Assembly (NCBI RefSeq): GCF_009856415.1
Contig: NZ_WMEZ01000007.1
Location: 62,001-126,000, forward strand
Origin: Halobacillus litoralis
GTDB lineage: Bacteria > Bacillota > Bacilli > Bacillales > Halobacillaceae
Reading direction: 5' to 3'
DNA length: 64,000 nucleotides
Shown here: one piece after another, positions 26,536 to 35,702 of the stretch
How positions within the stretch are numbered: position 1 is the first letter of the stretch
Layout: the number at the start of each line of letters is the position of its first letter
Notes under the pieces: generated by a model
Told to the model about the DNA's origin: nothing
The model's input: only the letters and a program-made list of their open reading frames with translations
Databases searched by the model: none
Program-made: the position numbers and the translations under genes

Positions 26536-28161
26536 TTGAAGACAAAATTAATTGATTGGCCAACGTTTATCGGCGCTCTTGTGTTGCTGCTCGGTGTCAC
26601 GTTACCACTGATTATCTTCCCGGAAGCCGGTAAAGAGGTTGTATCACAAGCGAATACGTTCATGACGGAAAACTTTGGTGTCCTTTATATGATTATGGGC
26701 TTTGTTATTTTCGCTTTCCTTGTTTATGTGGCTTTTAGTAAAAATGGATCGATCAAACTCGGGGACGAAGGGGAAAAGCCTGAGTTCAATACGTTCTCTT
26801 GGGCAGCGATGCTATTTGCCGCCGGAATCGGTTCTAGTATTTTATACTGGGCGGTTATTGAATGGGCGTATTACTATCAGGGACCTCCTTTTGGTGTAGA
26901 AGCTGGATCGAAAGAGGCAATCCAATGGGCATCTGCCTATGGAATGTTCCACTGGGGTCCGATTGCTTGGGCGATTTACACATTGCCGGCCCTCCCTATT
27001 GCTTATTTCTACTACGTTCGAAAAAAACCTGTACTTAAAGTCAGTGAGGCTGTCCGACCTGTATTAGGTGATTCAGTTGACGGTCCTCTTGGAAACATCA
27101 TTGATGTGTTATTCATGTTCGGACTATTGGGAGGAGCAGGAACCACGCTTGCTCTGGGTACACCTATGATTGCTCAAGGAATTAATAGCTTGACTGGTAT
27201 ACCAGCCAATTTAGGGTTGAAAACAGTCATTATGCTATTGTGTACATTGATCTTCGCAATAAGCTCGTATTCCGGACTTAAGCGGGGAATTAAAGTCCTC
27301 AGTGATGTGAACTTGTGGCTATCAATCTTCTTGCTGGCCTTTATTTTCATCTTTGGACCCACTCGATTCATCAGTGAGACAACGTTCAACGCGTTGGGAA
27401 TTTTGGCGGATAATTTCTTCAAGATGGCCACTTGGATGGAGCCGTTCGGAAATTTAGGTCAGTTTGAAAAAACAAGCTTTCCTGAATATTGGACAATTTT
27501 CTACTGGGCTTGGTGGCTTGTGTATGCTCCGTTTGTCGGGTTGTTTGTTGCGCGTATTTCCAGAGGACGTACGATTCGTCAGATGGTACTTGGAACAATG
27601 GTATACGGAACGCTGGGTTGTGTGCTTTTCTTCGGAATCATGGGGAACTTCGGGTTGTACATGCAGTTGACAGGACAGTTCGATGCCATCGCATTTATGG
27701 ATGCGAATGGTGCGCCTGCGACCATTATTGAAATCATCAACCAACTGCCGTTAGCGAAATTCATGGTCTTAATCTTTACCATCCTGGCGATTATTTTCCT
27801 AGCAACGACTTTCGATTCCTCTTCATACATTCTGGCTTCGGTTGTACAGAAGAATGTGGAGGGAGAACCTTTACGTTGGAACCGTTTGTTCTGGGCTTTC
27901 GCCTTGTGTTTAATGCCGCTTGCGCTTATGTTCCTTGGAGGGTTGGATACGTTACAGACCGCGAGTATCGTAGGTGGATTCCCACTTATTGTGATTATGT
28001 TCTTGCTCGCATGGTCCTTCATGAAGGCCTCCAACACGGATATACGTGAATCGGATGATTATGAACCGAGTACGATTCACATTAGACGTTGGAAAAACCG
28101 TAAGAAGAAGAAAAAACGATCGGCTCTTGAAGCACTAGAAGATAAACCTGATCAAGATTAA
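26536..28161 (+). CDS. BCCT family transporter
   Basis: A 541-residue betaine/carnitine/choline-type transporter with twelve predicted membrane segments and a basic C-terminal tail (RWKNRKKKKKR). The family core WTIFYWAWWLVYAPFVGLF is near residue 330. The TM3 segment reads FAAGIGSSILYW, where sodium-coupled BetP-type proteins have GMGIG, and the aromatic box reads WWLVY, with Tyr at the last position as in CaiT. Substrate and coupling ion are therefore uncertain; osmoprotectant uptake is likely. Start TTG 26536 follows GGAAAGGATG. Confidence 0.85.
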   Translation: MKTKLIDWPTFIGALVLLLGVTLPLIIFPEAGKEVVSQANTFMTENFGVLYMIMGFVIFAFLVYVAFSKNGSIKLGDEGEKPEFNTFSWAAMLFAAGIGSSILYWAVIEWAYYYQGPPFGVEAGSKEAIQWASAYGMFHWGPIAWAIYTLPALPIAYFYYVRKKPVLKVSEAVRPVLGDSVDGPLGNIIDVLFMFGLLGGAGTTLALGTPMIAQGINSLTGIPANLGLKTVIMLLCTLIFAISSYSGLKRGIKVLSDVNLWLSIFLLAFIFIFGPTRFISETTFNALGILADNFFKMATWMEPFGNLGQFEKTSFPEYWTIFYWAWWLVYAPFVGLFVARISRGRTIRQMVLGTMVYGTLGCVLFFGIMGNFGLYMQLTGQFDAIAFMDANGAPATIIEIINQLPLAKFMVLIFTILAIIFLATTFDSSSYILASVVQKNVEGEPLRWNRLFWAFALCLMPLALMFLGGLDTLQTASIVGGFPLIVIMFLLAWSFMKASNTDIRESDDYEPSTIHIRRWKNRKKKKKRSALEALEDKPDQD

Positions 28162-28164
28162 TGT

Positions 28165-28203
28165 AAAAAGAGGTTTTCCTAAACTAAGGAAAACCTCTTT
28201 TTT
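28165..28203 (+). terminator. Terminator of the BCCT gene
   Basis: AAAAAGAGGTTTTCC pairs with GGAAAACCTCTTTTT around an 8-base loop and continues into T's. Confidence 0.9.
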
Positions 28204-28223
28204 GTTTGCATTTCCAATGGGAA

Positions 28224-28931
28224 TTATTGGGGAAGGTACGGTTGGGCAGATCGAACATTAAAGTCTCCGCTATCAGTTAAGAATTGTTGCAGCAAGTGAA
28301 GGTGGTCCCCACCGATGAGAACGAGGATACGGTCACCCTTACCTGCAATTCTTGAGATATTTGCGGCTATCGCCAAATCACGGTGATGCCATTGTTTTAA
28401 CCATTGCACCCCGACTTGATGCTGCCTGTCCCCCACACGTGCCAACTTCATATAAATTCTTTGAAGTTCGGCACTGTAGTTTGGATCATTGACATAATGT
28501 AGGATTGTTTTTATGGTTTCATTATTTTCCATCGACTTAAGCCCTTTTTGAACTTCCATAATTTCTTTAAATAAGGCAGGTTGATGTTCTTTTGCCCATT
28601 CAAAAACCTCGTTTAGTGTCGGGCTGGACATATCCACTATTTCATCGATGGGGTAGACGGTTGGCAATTCCAATTCATGGGCAAGCCGAAAAGCGACTTG
28701 TTCAACTTCGTCATAGGTAGGCGTAAGGGTTTTATTTTTAAAGGCCTTAAATTTACGATCCAATTCTTCTTCTAATAAGAAAGATTTTTCAACAGCAATT
28801 TTTGTGGGCTTGAATTCTTTCAGTGAAACAATAATTTCTTGAATTTCCTGTTGTTGATCATTGACCATCTCTGGATTCATGGACATATGAAAAGTTCCTA
28901 CAAGCAAAATTTCTGGTTTGATCACAGCCAT
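28224..28931 (-). CDS. DUF5694 domain protein
   Basis: A 235-residue protein matching DUF5694, a TraB/ChaN-like group of unknown activity. Family features are ILLVGTFHMSMNPEM at the N-terminus, PTKIAVEKSF near residue 42, and the C-terminal VLIGGDHLHLLQQFL. The GTFH and GGDH histidines resemble the two conserved GxxH motifs of TraB-type proteins. AAGGAGAG abuts ATG 28931, so GTG 28925 may be the real start. It follows the LLM oxidoreductase gene by 16 bp and is likely co-transcribed. Confidence 0.65.
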   Translation of the reverse strand: MAVIKPEILLVGTFHMSMNPEMVNDQQQEIQEIIVSLKEFKPTKIAVEKSFLLEEELDRKFKAFKNKTLTPTYDEVEQVAFRLAHELELPTVYPIDEIVDMSSPTLNEVFEWAKEHQPALFKEIMEVQKGLKSMENNETIKTILHYVNDPNYSAELQRIYMKLARVGDRQHQVGVQWLKQWHHRDLAIAANISRIAGKGDRILVLIGGDHLHLLQQFLTDSGDFNVRSAQPYLPQ

Positions 28932-28947
28932 CTCTCCTTCTTTGTAA

Positions 28948-29898
28948 TCACTTTATTTTGAAAGGAGGGAGGATGTCTTCTCCGAGTTCCTGCACAACTT
29001 CCTCCACAGGCCTTTTGTTTTTGGCTAAACCGAACATTAAATGATTAACGCCGACGGAACGATACTGTTCAATCAAATCCAGCAGTCCATTTCTCCCCAC
29101 TTTATATCCAGCAGGAATTTTTTCAATAGGAGCATTTTGGTCTTCTTCCAGCTGTAATGGAAGGGGCATAAAGAAGGGACGGAATGCTGAGTCGCCGTGG
29201 TAATGTTTCACTTTCTCTCTATACTGGGAGATGGTTTGTTTCTGCTGTGTTGGACGTTGTGGATAAAACATCCATCCATCTCCATGTTCAGCAACCCAAT
29301 CCAGTGTCTGTTGGCAATAGCCAGTCATAAAAGTCGGGATGCGCTTTTCAGGCTTTGGTACAATGTTTGAACGATTCATCGTGCCAAATGAAGAGTGAAC
29401 CTCGGGAAATTCATTGTAGAGTGCTTCATTGAAAAAATGGAACGCTTCCCTGAACCATTGACCACGCTCCATAATGGGAATGTTCAGGCCTTCAAAGTCC
29501 TTCCTTCGATCACCCGATGAAATCCCGAACATCAGGCGTTCAGGAAAAAGCTTTTCGATACTCGCCACTTCTTTCGCCGTCCTTAAAGGGTGCCGGAGCG
29601 GCATAACAAGGGCTGCTGTACCCAAATTGATTTTCTTCGTGTGGGCAGCCAGATACGTTAGATAGATTAAGCTATCAAAAATCTGTCCTGTTGCTGGATC
29701 TTCAAATGTAGGGTCTTCTAATAAAACGTCCTGGAACCAAAGGGAATCAAAGTTTAAATCTTCAGCTAGTTGAGCCATTTGTACTTGATTCTTCATCTCT
29801 GGAGGGGATTCATCATAGTTTTCGATGGGGATGGTCAAGCCGAATGTGATTTGGTCTGGTTGTAGCATTTGCTGATACCCGCGATGGTCTTGAAACAA
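28948..29898 (-). CDS. LLM-class flavin-dependent oxidoreductase
   Basis: A 316-residue luciferase-like monooxygenase with the family TIM-barrel sequences LNFDSLWFQDVLLEDP near residue 47, INLGTAALVMPLRHPLRTAKEVASIEKL near residue 92, and RLMFGISSGDRRKDFEGL near residue 125. It resembles the BA3436/TIGR03571 oxidoreductase group. FMNH2- or F420-type cofactor use is expected; the substrate is unknown. Start TTG 29898 follows GGAGGG. It heads a two-gene unit with the DUF5694 protein. Confidence 0.8.
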   Translation of the reverse strand: MFQDHRGYQQMLQPDQITFGLTIPIENYDESPPEMKNQVQMAQLAEDLNFDSLWFQDVLLEDPTFEDPATGQIFDSLIYLTYLAAHTKKINLGTAALVMPLRHPLRTAKEVASIEKLFPERLMFGISSGDRRKDFEGLNIPIMERGQWFREAFHFFNEALYNEFPEVHSSFGTMNRSNIVPKPEKRIPTFMTGYCQQTLDWVAEHGDGWMFYPQRPTQQKQTISQYREKVKHYHGDSAFRPFFMPLPLQLEEDQNAPIEKIPAGYKVGRNGLLDLIEQYRSVGVNHLMFGLAKNKRPVEEVVQELGEDILPPFKIK

Positions 29899-30032
29899 AA
29901 GGAACCCTCCTTCATTGTTATCGACTATTTTCTATTATAATGAGAATTCCTTCATAAAACTAACCATAAAGGTTGCACGAAGTTGTATTGTCTCCCACAA
30001 ACGGGAGCTTATATGTACGAAGGTAAATAAAG

Positions 30033-30059
30033 AAAGCTCCCATAGCGAGGGAGCTTTTT
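30033..30059. terminator. Bidirectional terminator
   Basis: AAAGCTCC pairs with GGAGCTTT and both strands continue into T-rich tracts. It directly follows the 33-residue minus-strand ORF. Confidence 0.65.
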
Positions 30060-30065
30060 GAGTCA

Positions 30066-30167
30066 TTATAATATATAGATGGTTAGGTAGAGAAGGGTGG
30101 TCAAAATAGCCGATCCTCCTGCAACACTTGCAATTTCTGTGGCATCATATTCAATTCTTTTTTTCAT
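30066..30167 (-). CDS. 33-residue membrane peptide
   Basis: A 33-codon frame encoding MKKRIEYDATEIASVAGGSA followed by a hydrophobic segment ending in LTIYIL. The ATG is preceded by AAAGGGGATAAC with good spacing, and a hairpin terminator lies just past the stop, so it looks like a complete small gene. One membrane helix (about 13-32) follows a charged N-terminus. Function is unknown. Confidence 0.5.
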   Translation of the reverse strand: MKKRIEYDATEIASVAGGSAILTTLLYLTIYIL

Positions 30168-30423
30168 TTTTGTTATCCCCTTTCTAATGACTGGTCATAA
30201 AAACAGAGTGGACGGGTTCTAAACATTCTACTTCATAATACGATTGAATAGTCAGAAAGGTTTCATTTGTATTACAATAACATATCAAAAACATTTCAAC
30301 CAAATGTGACAAAATATGAGAAAAGTGGACAACAGGATCATTAAAGAGGTGGTTAGAAAATTCTGATATAATAGAAGAGGCTTTTAACAAGGAAAATTTA
30401 CATAGAAGAGAGGGGAAGTTGTC

Positions 30424-32196
30424 ATGGGTACCTATGAAGTGACTTGGAATTTAGACTCCATTTTTCAGGGAGGTAGTGAGTCAGTAGAGCTGAAAGATTA
30501 TGTGATAAAAACCGAACGCCTAATGGATGATTTGGAGGCATCGATTCGTCAGTTCACACCTCCAAAAAATACAGATCAAACAGAGGACCTCAGAAAAATT
30601 GTAGAGGTTATGCAAGTGGTGACAAAGCAATTAAGTGAATTCGGTGCTTTTGTGAGTTGTTTGAGTGCGCAGAATGTTCATGATAAAAAAGCAAGTATGT
30701 GGCAATCAAAAAGAAGTGAAATGGGTGCGCGTTTAGGTAATGCATTAACTGAAATGGACCAAGTGTTTGTTCAGGTCGATGACGATGTATGGAAATCCTT
30801 AATAAATCAGGCCCCTTTTAAAGAGATTTCATTTGTTTTGAATGAGAGGCGTTCTCTTGCTAAGGACAAATTAGAAGTAGGGAAAGAATCTCTCATTAAT
30901 GACCTAGGGGTGGATGGTTATCATGCGTGGGGACAAATGTATGATGCTCTTGTCGCGAAGTTATCGATTGAGTTGAATGGGGAAAAGTTATCTGTGGGGC
31001 AAGCATCTAATCAATTGGATCACCCCGACCGATCGGTGAGGAAAGAAGCGTTCGATAAACTGCAAGAAACATGGGGAGAGGCTTCGGATCTATTCACAGA
31101 GACGTTGAACCACTTATCAGGTTTTAGGCTTCAGACCTATAAACACCGCCGTTGGGAGAATGTCTTAAAAGAACCGCTCGACTACAATCGAATGAGTGAA
31201 AAAACGTTGGATGCCATGTGGGAGACGATTACGGAATATAAGAAGCATTACGTACCCTATTTGAAAAAGAAAGCGGAAAGATTAGGGCTTGAACAATTGA
31301 GCTTTTATGATGTAGAAGCACCCCTCGGAGAAGCTGATCAGAAAATGAGCTTCCAAGAAGGGGCAGAGTTCATTATCCAGCAGTTCAGGAAGTTCAGCCC
31401 CAAAATGGCGGACTTTGCAGAGATGGCTTTTGAAAAAAGGTGGATTGAAGCAGAGGACCGCCCAGGAAAACAACCGGGTGGATTCTGTACAAGCTTCCCT
31501 GACAGCGGGGAAACGAGAATTTTCATGACGTATTCCGGCAGTCCCTCGAGTGTAGCGACACTGGCACATGAACTTGGCCATGCCTATCATCAGCATGTCA
31601 TGAATGAATTGCCTGAGTTGAATCAAGGGTATGCGATGAATGTTGCTGAAACCGCATCAACATTTGCAGAGATGATTGTTGCAGATGCAGCCGTTAAAGA
31701 GGCGGTTACGGAAGCTGAAAGACTGGTGCTTTTGGAGGATAAAGTTCAGCGTAGCGTGGCCTTTTTCATGAATATTCATGCAAGGTTCTTGTTTGAAACA
31801 CGTTTTTATGATGAACGCAAGCAAGGAGTCGTTTCAACGGAGAGGCTGAACGAGTTGATGACAGAGGCTCAACAAGAAGCCTACGTCCAAACGTTAGACG
31901 AGTATGATCCGACATTTTGGGCTTCCAAGTTGCATTTCCACATCACGGATGTCCCTTTTTATAACTTCCCCTATACTTTTGGTTATCTGTTCAGTATGGG
32001 AATCTATGCAAAAGCTCTTGAAGTCGGTCCAGCTTTTGAAGATCGTTATATCTCCTTGCTTCAAGATACAGGTAAGATGACCGTGGAGGAGCTTGCGAAG
32101 AAACATTTGGATGTAGATTTAGAAAAGAAAGATTTCTGGGTGCATGCGTTGGAACTGTGTCTTTCTGATCTTGAGTCATTCATGGATTTGGTTTGA
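30424..32196 (+). CDS. M3 family oligoendopeptidase (PepF-like)
   Basis: A 590-residue zinc metallopeptidase of family M3. The catalytic motif HELGHAYHQH (HExxH) is near residue 382, with the third ligand glutamate in NVAETASTFAEM about 25 residues later. The N-terminal half is the usual helical domain; the C-terminal ALELCLSDLESFMDL is family-like. It degrades short oligopeptides in the cytoplasm. GAGGGGAAG precedes ATG 30424. A pterin dehydratase gene follows 19 bp downstream. Confidence 0.88.
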   Translation: MGTYEVTWNLDSIFQGGSESVELKDYVIKTERLMDDLEASIRQFTPPKNTDQTEDLRKIVEVMQVVTKQLSEFGAFVSCLSAQNVHDKKASMWQSKRSEMGARLGNALTEMDQVFVQVDDDVWKSLINQAPFKEISFVLNERRSLAKDKLEVGKESLINDLGVDGYHAWGQMYDALVAKLSIELNGEKLSVGQASNQLDHPDRSVRKEAFDKLQETWGEASDLFTETLNHLSGFRLQTYKHRRWENVLKEPLDYNRMSEKTLDAMWETITEYKKHYVPYLKKKAERLGLEQLSFYDVEAPLGEADQKMSFQEGAEFIIQQFRKFSPKMADFAEMAFEKRWIEAEDRPGKQPGGFCTSFPDSGETRIFMTYSGSPSSVATLAHELGHAYHQHVMNELPELNQGYAMNVAETASTFAEMIVADAAVKEAVTEAERLVLLEDKVQRSVAFFMNIHARFLFETRFYDERKQGVVSTERLNELMTEAQQEAYVQTLDEYDPTFWASKLHFHITDVPFYNFPYTFGYLFSMGIYAKALEVGPAFEDRYISLLQDTGKMTVEELAKKHLDVDLEKKDFWVHALELCLSDLESFMDLV

Positions 32197-32215
32197 TCAA
32201 AAGGAGGAGTGAACA

Positions 32216-32515
32216 ATGGAAGAAAAGTTGATCCCGCAAGAAGAAAAGGAACGCCGAGTTTCCCAGTTAAACGGTTGGAAACTTACGGACGAAAAATTCA
32301 TTGTTAAGCGGTACCGATTTCAAGAATTCCTGACGGGCGTCCAGTTCGTCAACCATATCGCTGAGTATTCCGAGGACATTCAACACCATCCATTCATCAG
32401 CATCGATTATAAAATGGTTACACTTAAGCTGACCTCTTGGAATGCGAAGGGACTCACCGAACTTGACCTTTCCTGTGCTGAGAGATATGACGAACTCTAT
32501 GATTCAATCAAATGA
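32216..32515 (+). CDS. 4a-hydroxytetrahydrobiopterin dehydratase (PhhB/PCD family)
   Basis: A 99-residue pterin-4a-carbinolamine dehydratase. The signature histidines are in FVNHIAEYSEDIQHHPFISIDY (around residues 43-65) and the C-terminal GLTELDLSCAERYDEL is typical. It recycles oxidised pterin cofactor or acts in molybdopterin-related dehydration; no aromatic hydroxylase gene is nearby. AAAGGAGGAG precedes ATG 32216. Confidence 0.88.
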   Translation: MEEKLIPQEEKERRVSQLNGWKLTDEKFIVKRYRFQEFLTGVQFVNHIAEYSEDIQHHPFISIDYKMVTLKLTSWNAKGLTELDLSCAERYDELYDSIK

Positions 32516-32519
32516 AAAA

Positions 32520-32542
32520 AAGCCGCTCCCTACTGGGGCGGC
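32520..32542. terminator. Bidirectional terminator between phhB and rluA-type gene
   Basis: AGCCGC..CCC pairs with GGG..GCGGCT; the minus strand continues into seven T, the plus strand into CTCTT. Confidence 0.75.
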
Positions 32543-32547
32543 TTCTC

Positions 32548-33489
32548 TTATGAAGAGGATGATTGGTCTAAAGACTGTACTTGCTCATCTGAAAATAATG
32601 GTGAATCGTTTGCAGGCATGGCAAGACACTGGATTTCCTTTTCAGTGAACGGGTGAGTCAACGTAAGCCTCGCAGCATGAAGGGCTTGTTTGTAATCGAT
32701 GCTTCCTTTTCCTCCGTACATTTCATCCCCTAGGAGCGGGTGTCCGATATGACTGAGATGGACGCGGATTTGATGAGTCCTCCCGGTTTGTAACTGTAAT
32801 TTCACTAGAGAAGCATCGTGGGCTGCATCGTACGAGAGAACTTCGTAATGCGTTTCCGCATGCTGGCCACCTTGTGAGACTCGTCTTCTTACAGGGTGGT
32901 GACGGTCTTTTCCAATCGGTTGTTCGATTTTCCCGCGACGCGGCTTCAGCTTTCCGTGTGCCCATGCTAAATACGTTCTTTTAATTTTCCGCTCCTTCAG
33001 CTCTTTTCCCAGCATGGCAATAGCAAGGTCGTGTTTGGCAAAAAGGATGGCCCCTGAAGTATCCCGGTCCAGACGATGGACATATTTCGGGGTCGCCTCA
33101 ATGCCATTCATTTGGAAATAAAAGGCCACTCCATTTACAAGGGTGTCATGCTCGTGCGGTGTATTCGGATGTGTAAATACGCCGGCTGGCTTATTGACGA
33201 CCAATAGGTGGTCATCTTCATAAATGACGTCAATATCCATATAAGTCGGCGTCACCTCAAGTGGTTGCGGGCGGAAGAGCCGGACACGTAAAGTGTCACC
33301 GCTTTTGACTTTCGCCGTTTTCCAATGAGGGTTCTCATTGTTTAAAGTCACTTCTTTGTTGGAACGGAAACTATGCATTAATTTTCTTGGTACATTCCAT
33401 TCTTTCTTCAGAATTTTTTCGATCGTCAACCCGTCCCATTGGTCAGGGATGATGACCTCAAGCCAATCTCCCATACGTTTCGTCTTCAT
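32548..33489 (-). CDS. RluA family pseudouridine synthase
   Basis: A 313-residue RNA pseudouridine synthase. An N-terminal S4-like RNA-binding region (IEKILKKEWNVPRKLMHSFR) precedes the catalytic domain, whose aspartate is in YVHRLDRDTSGAILFAK near residue 140. Later motifs LQTGRTHQIRVHLSHIGHPL and YGGKGSIDYKQALHA are conserved. It isomerises uridine in rRNA or tRNA; the exact site is not predictable. The ribosome binding site before ATG 33489 is weak (AGGTGT). Confidence 0.88.
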   Translation of the reverse strand: MKTKRMGDWLEVIIPDQWDGLTIEKILKKEWNVPRKLMHSFRSNKEVTLNNENPHWKTAKVKSGDTLRVRLFRPQPLEVTPTYMDIDVIYEDDHLLVVNKPAGVFTHPNTPHEHDTLVNGVAFYFQMNGIEATPKYVHRLDRDTSGAILFAKHDLAIAMLGKELKERKIKRTYLAWAHGKLKPRRGKIEQPIGKDRHHPVRRRVSQGGQHAETHYEVLSYDAAHDASLVKLQLQTGRTHQIRVHLSHIGHPLLGDEMYGGKGSIDYKQALHAARLTLTHPFTEKEIQCLAMPANDSPLFSDEQVQSLDQSSSS

Positions 33490-33544
33490 TTCTACACCTA
33501 ATTTCCTGAATTACTGAATACCCGGGGCGTTAATCGCACATATT

Positions 33545-33630
33545 GGTACCAGGTACGAACTGCCCTATATTGTACTCTTTCCTGTACCCTTTACGCAATC
33601 ACCTCTATGTTGTACCTGGTACACCTGGGA
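33545..33630. repeat. REP-like GGTACCAGG inverted pair
   Basis: GGTACCAGGTACGAAC at 33545-33560 and GTACCTGGTACACCTGG at 33612-33628 form an inverted pair. The motif matches the cluster at 57-200. It sits in the gene-free region between the rluA-type gene and typA. Confidence 0.5.
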
Positions 33631-33806
33631 ATAAATGGGGGGTCAGGCTTGAAGTGTAAGATTGTAACTGTGGAGCTTCTGGCTGTTTGAGAGGGTGTAC
33701 TTTGGCTTCTGATGTTAACGATATGTAAAGCTGGTATCTATGGTAATAGAACTATGTTATAATAGAAGGGTTGAATAATTTGTGATACGAAAGAGGTGTG
33801 TGCTTC

Positions 33807-35648
33807 ATGCAACACAGAGATGATATTCGTAATATAGCGATCATCGCGCACGTTGACCACGGAAAAACAACATTGGTCGACCAAATGCTTCACTATTCCG
33901 GAACGTTCCGTGATAACGAGCATGTCGATGAGCGCGCCATGGACTCTAATGATTTGGAAAAAGAACGCGGAATCACGATTTTAGCCAAAAATACCGCCAT
34001 CAATTATAATGATGCGCGTATAAATATTCTAGATACCCCGGGTCACGCTGACTTCGGTGGAGAAGTAGAACGTATCCTCAAGATGGTTGACGGTGTACTT
34101 CTTGTTGTCGATGCTTATGAAGGCTGTATGCCTCAAACACGTTTTGTGTTGAAAAAAGCATTGGAACAAAAATTGACACCTGTCGTCGTATTGAATAAAA
34201 TCGACCGCCCGAATGCTCGCCCGGATGAGGTTGTCGATGAAGTTCTCGATCTGTTCATCGAGCTTGGCGCTGATGATGAGCAGTTGGAATTCCCTGTCGT
34301 TTATGCTTCTGCATTGAACGGAACTTCTGGAGATGAACCAGAGGATCAGCAGGAAACAATGGATCCAATTTTCAAATTGATCATGAACAACATTCCAGCT
34401 CCTGTAGATACAAAAGAAGAACCACTACAATTCCAAGTGACGTTGCTTGATTACAATGATTATCTTGGCCGTATCGGAGTTGGGCGTGTCTTCAATGGTT
34501 CAATCAAAGTGGGGCAGCAAGTATCCTTGATGAAGAAGGATGGATCAGTGAAAAACTTCCGTGTTTCCAAGTTGTTCGGTTTCATCGGTTTGAAACGTGT
34601 TGAAATTGAAGAAGCAAAAGCTGGAGATATTATCGCGCTGGCTGGCTTGGAAGATATTAACGTCGGAGAAACTGTCTGTCTACCTGAACACCAGAATGCG
34701 ATGGAAATCCCTCGTATTGACGAACCGACACTACAAATGACATTCCTTGTCAACAACAGTCCGTTTGCTGGTCGAGAAGGAAAATATGTAACGTCCCGTC
34801 AAATTGAAGAACGTTTGATGACACAGCTTGAGACGGATGTCAGCTTGCGTGTCGATCCAACAGATTCCCCGGATGCCTTTACGGTTTCAGGACGTGGTGA
34901 ACTACACCTTTCCATCCTAGTGGAAAATATGCGTCGTGAAGGGTATGAGCTTCAACTATCCAAGCCGAAAGTTATCCTGAAAGAAATCGATGGACAAACG
35001 TGTGAACCGGTAGAACGTGTTCAAATTGATACACCTGCAGAATACCAAGGTGCAGTTATGGAATCCATTGGTTACCGTAAAGGTGAAATGCAGGACATGG
35101 TCAACGATGGGAATGGCCAAGTGCGTCTCGAGTTCCTCGTTCCATCTCGTGGTTTGATTGGTTATTCGACAGAGTTCATGACCCAGACACGCGGTTATGG
35201 AATTTTGAACCATACCTTTGATGGCTATGCGCCACTTGTAAAAGGTCAAGTCGGCGGACGTCGAGAAGGTGTTCTGGTTTCTCTTGATAAAGGGAAAGCA
35301 TCCACTTATGGAATCATGAACCTTGAAGACCGTGGAACCATTTTCGTTGAACCTGGTACAGAAGTGTACGAAGGAATGATTGTCGGTGAGCATAACCGTG
35401 AGAATGATCTTACCGTTAACATTACTAAAGAGAAACACTTGACCAACATCCGTTCAGCGAACAAAGATACCACAAACACAATCAAGAAAACTCGCCAAAT
35501 GACGCTGGAAGAAGCCATTGAGTATCTTGATGATGATGAATATTGCGAAGTAACGCCTGAAAATGTTCGTCTTCGTAAGAAGTATTTGAATAAGAACGAA
35601 CGTGAGAAAATGGCGAAGAAGAAGAAGCTTCAAAACACAGAAGTATAA
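33807..35648 (+). CDS. typA: Ribosome-associated GTPase TypA/BipA
   Basis: A 613-residue translational GTPase of the EF-G/LepA superfamily that binds ribosomes and aids assembly and stress adaptation. G1 [10 protein letters not shown] is at residue 12, followed by [14 protein letters not shown]3 DTPGHADF and G4 NKIDR. Domains II, III, V and the BipA-specific C-terminal domain follow ([19 protein letters not shown] near residue 445). ATG 33807 follows AAAGAGGTG; a -10 TATAAT lies at 33758. A strong terminator follows. Confidence 0.95.
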   Translation: MQHRDDIRNIAIIAHVDHGKTTLVDQMLHYSGTFRDNEHVDERAMDSNDLEKERGITILAKNTAINYNDARINILDTPGHADFGGEVERILKMVDGVLLVVDAYEGCMPQTRFVLKKALEQKLTPVVVLNKIDRPNARPDEVVDEVLDLFIELGADDEQLEFPVVYASALNGTSGDEPEDQQETMDPIFKLIMNNIPAPVDTKEEPLQFQVTLLDYNDYLGRIGVGRVFNGSIKVGQQVSLMKKDGSVKNFRVSKLFGFIGLKRVEIEEAKAGDIIALAGLEDINVGETVCLPEHQNAMEIPRIDEPTLQMTFLVNNSPFAGREGKYVTSRQIEERLMTQLETDVSLRVDPTDSPDAFTVSGRGELHLSILVENMRREGYELQLSKPKVILKEIDGQTCEPVERVQIDTPAEYQGAVMESIGYRKGEMQDMVNDGNGQVRLEFLVPSRGLIGYSTEFMTQTRGYGILNHTFDGYAPLVKGQVGGRREGVLVSLDKGKASTYGIMNLEDRGTIFVEPGTEVYEGMIVGEHNRENDLTVNITKEKHLTNIRSANKDTTNTIKKTRQMTLEEAIEYLDDDEYCEVTPENVRLRKKYLNKNEREKMAKKKKLQNTEV

Positions 35649-35658
35649 TGACTCAATA

Positions 35659-35698
35659 GAAAAGCCCGGAGCATATCGGTATGCTCCGGGCTTTTCTT
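35659..35698. terminator. Bidirectional terminator after typA
   Basis: AAAAGCCCGGAGCAT pairs perfectly with ATGCTCCGGGCTTTT around a 6-base loop. It also ends the facing lipoprotein gene. Confidence 0.9.
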
Positions 35699-35702
35699 AT
35701 AT

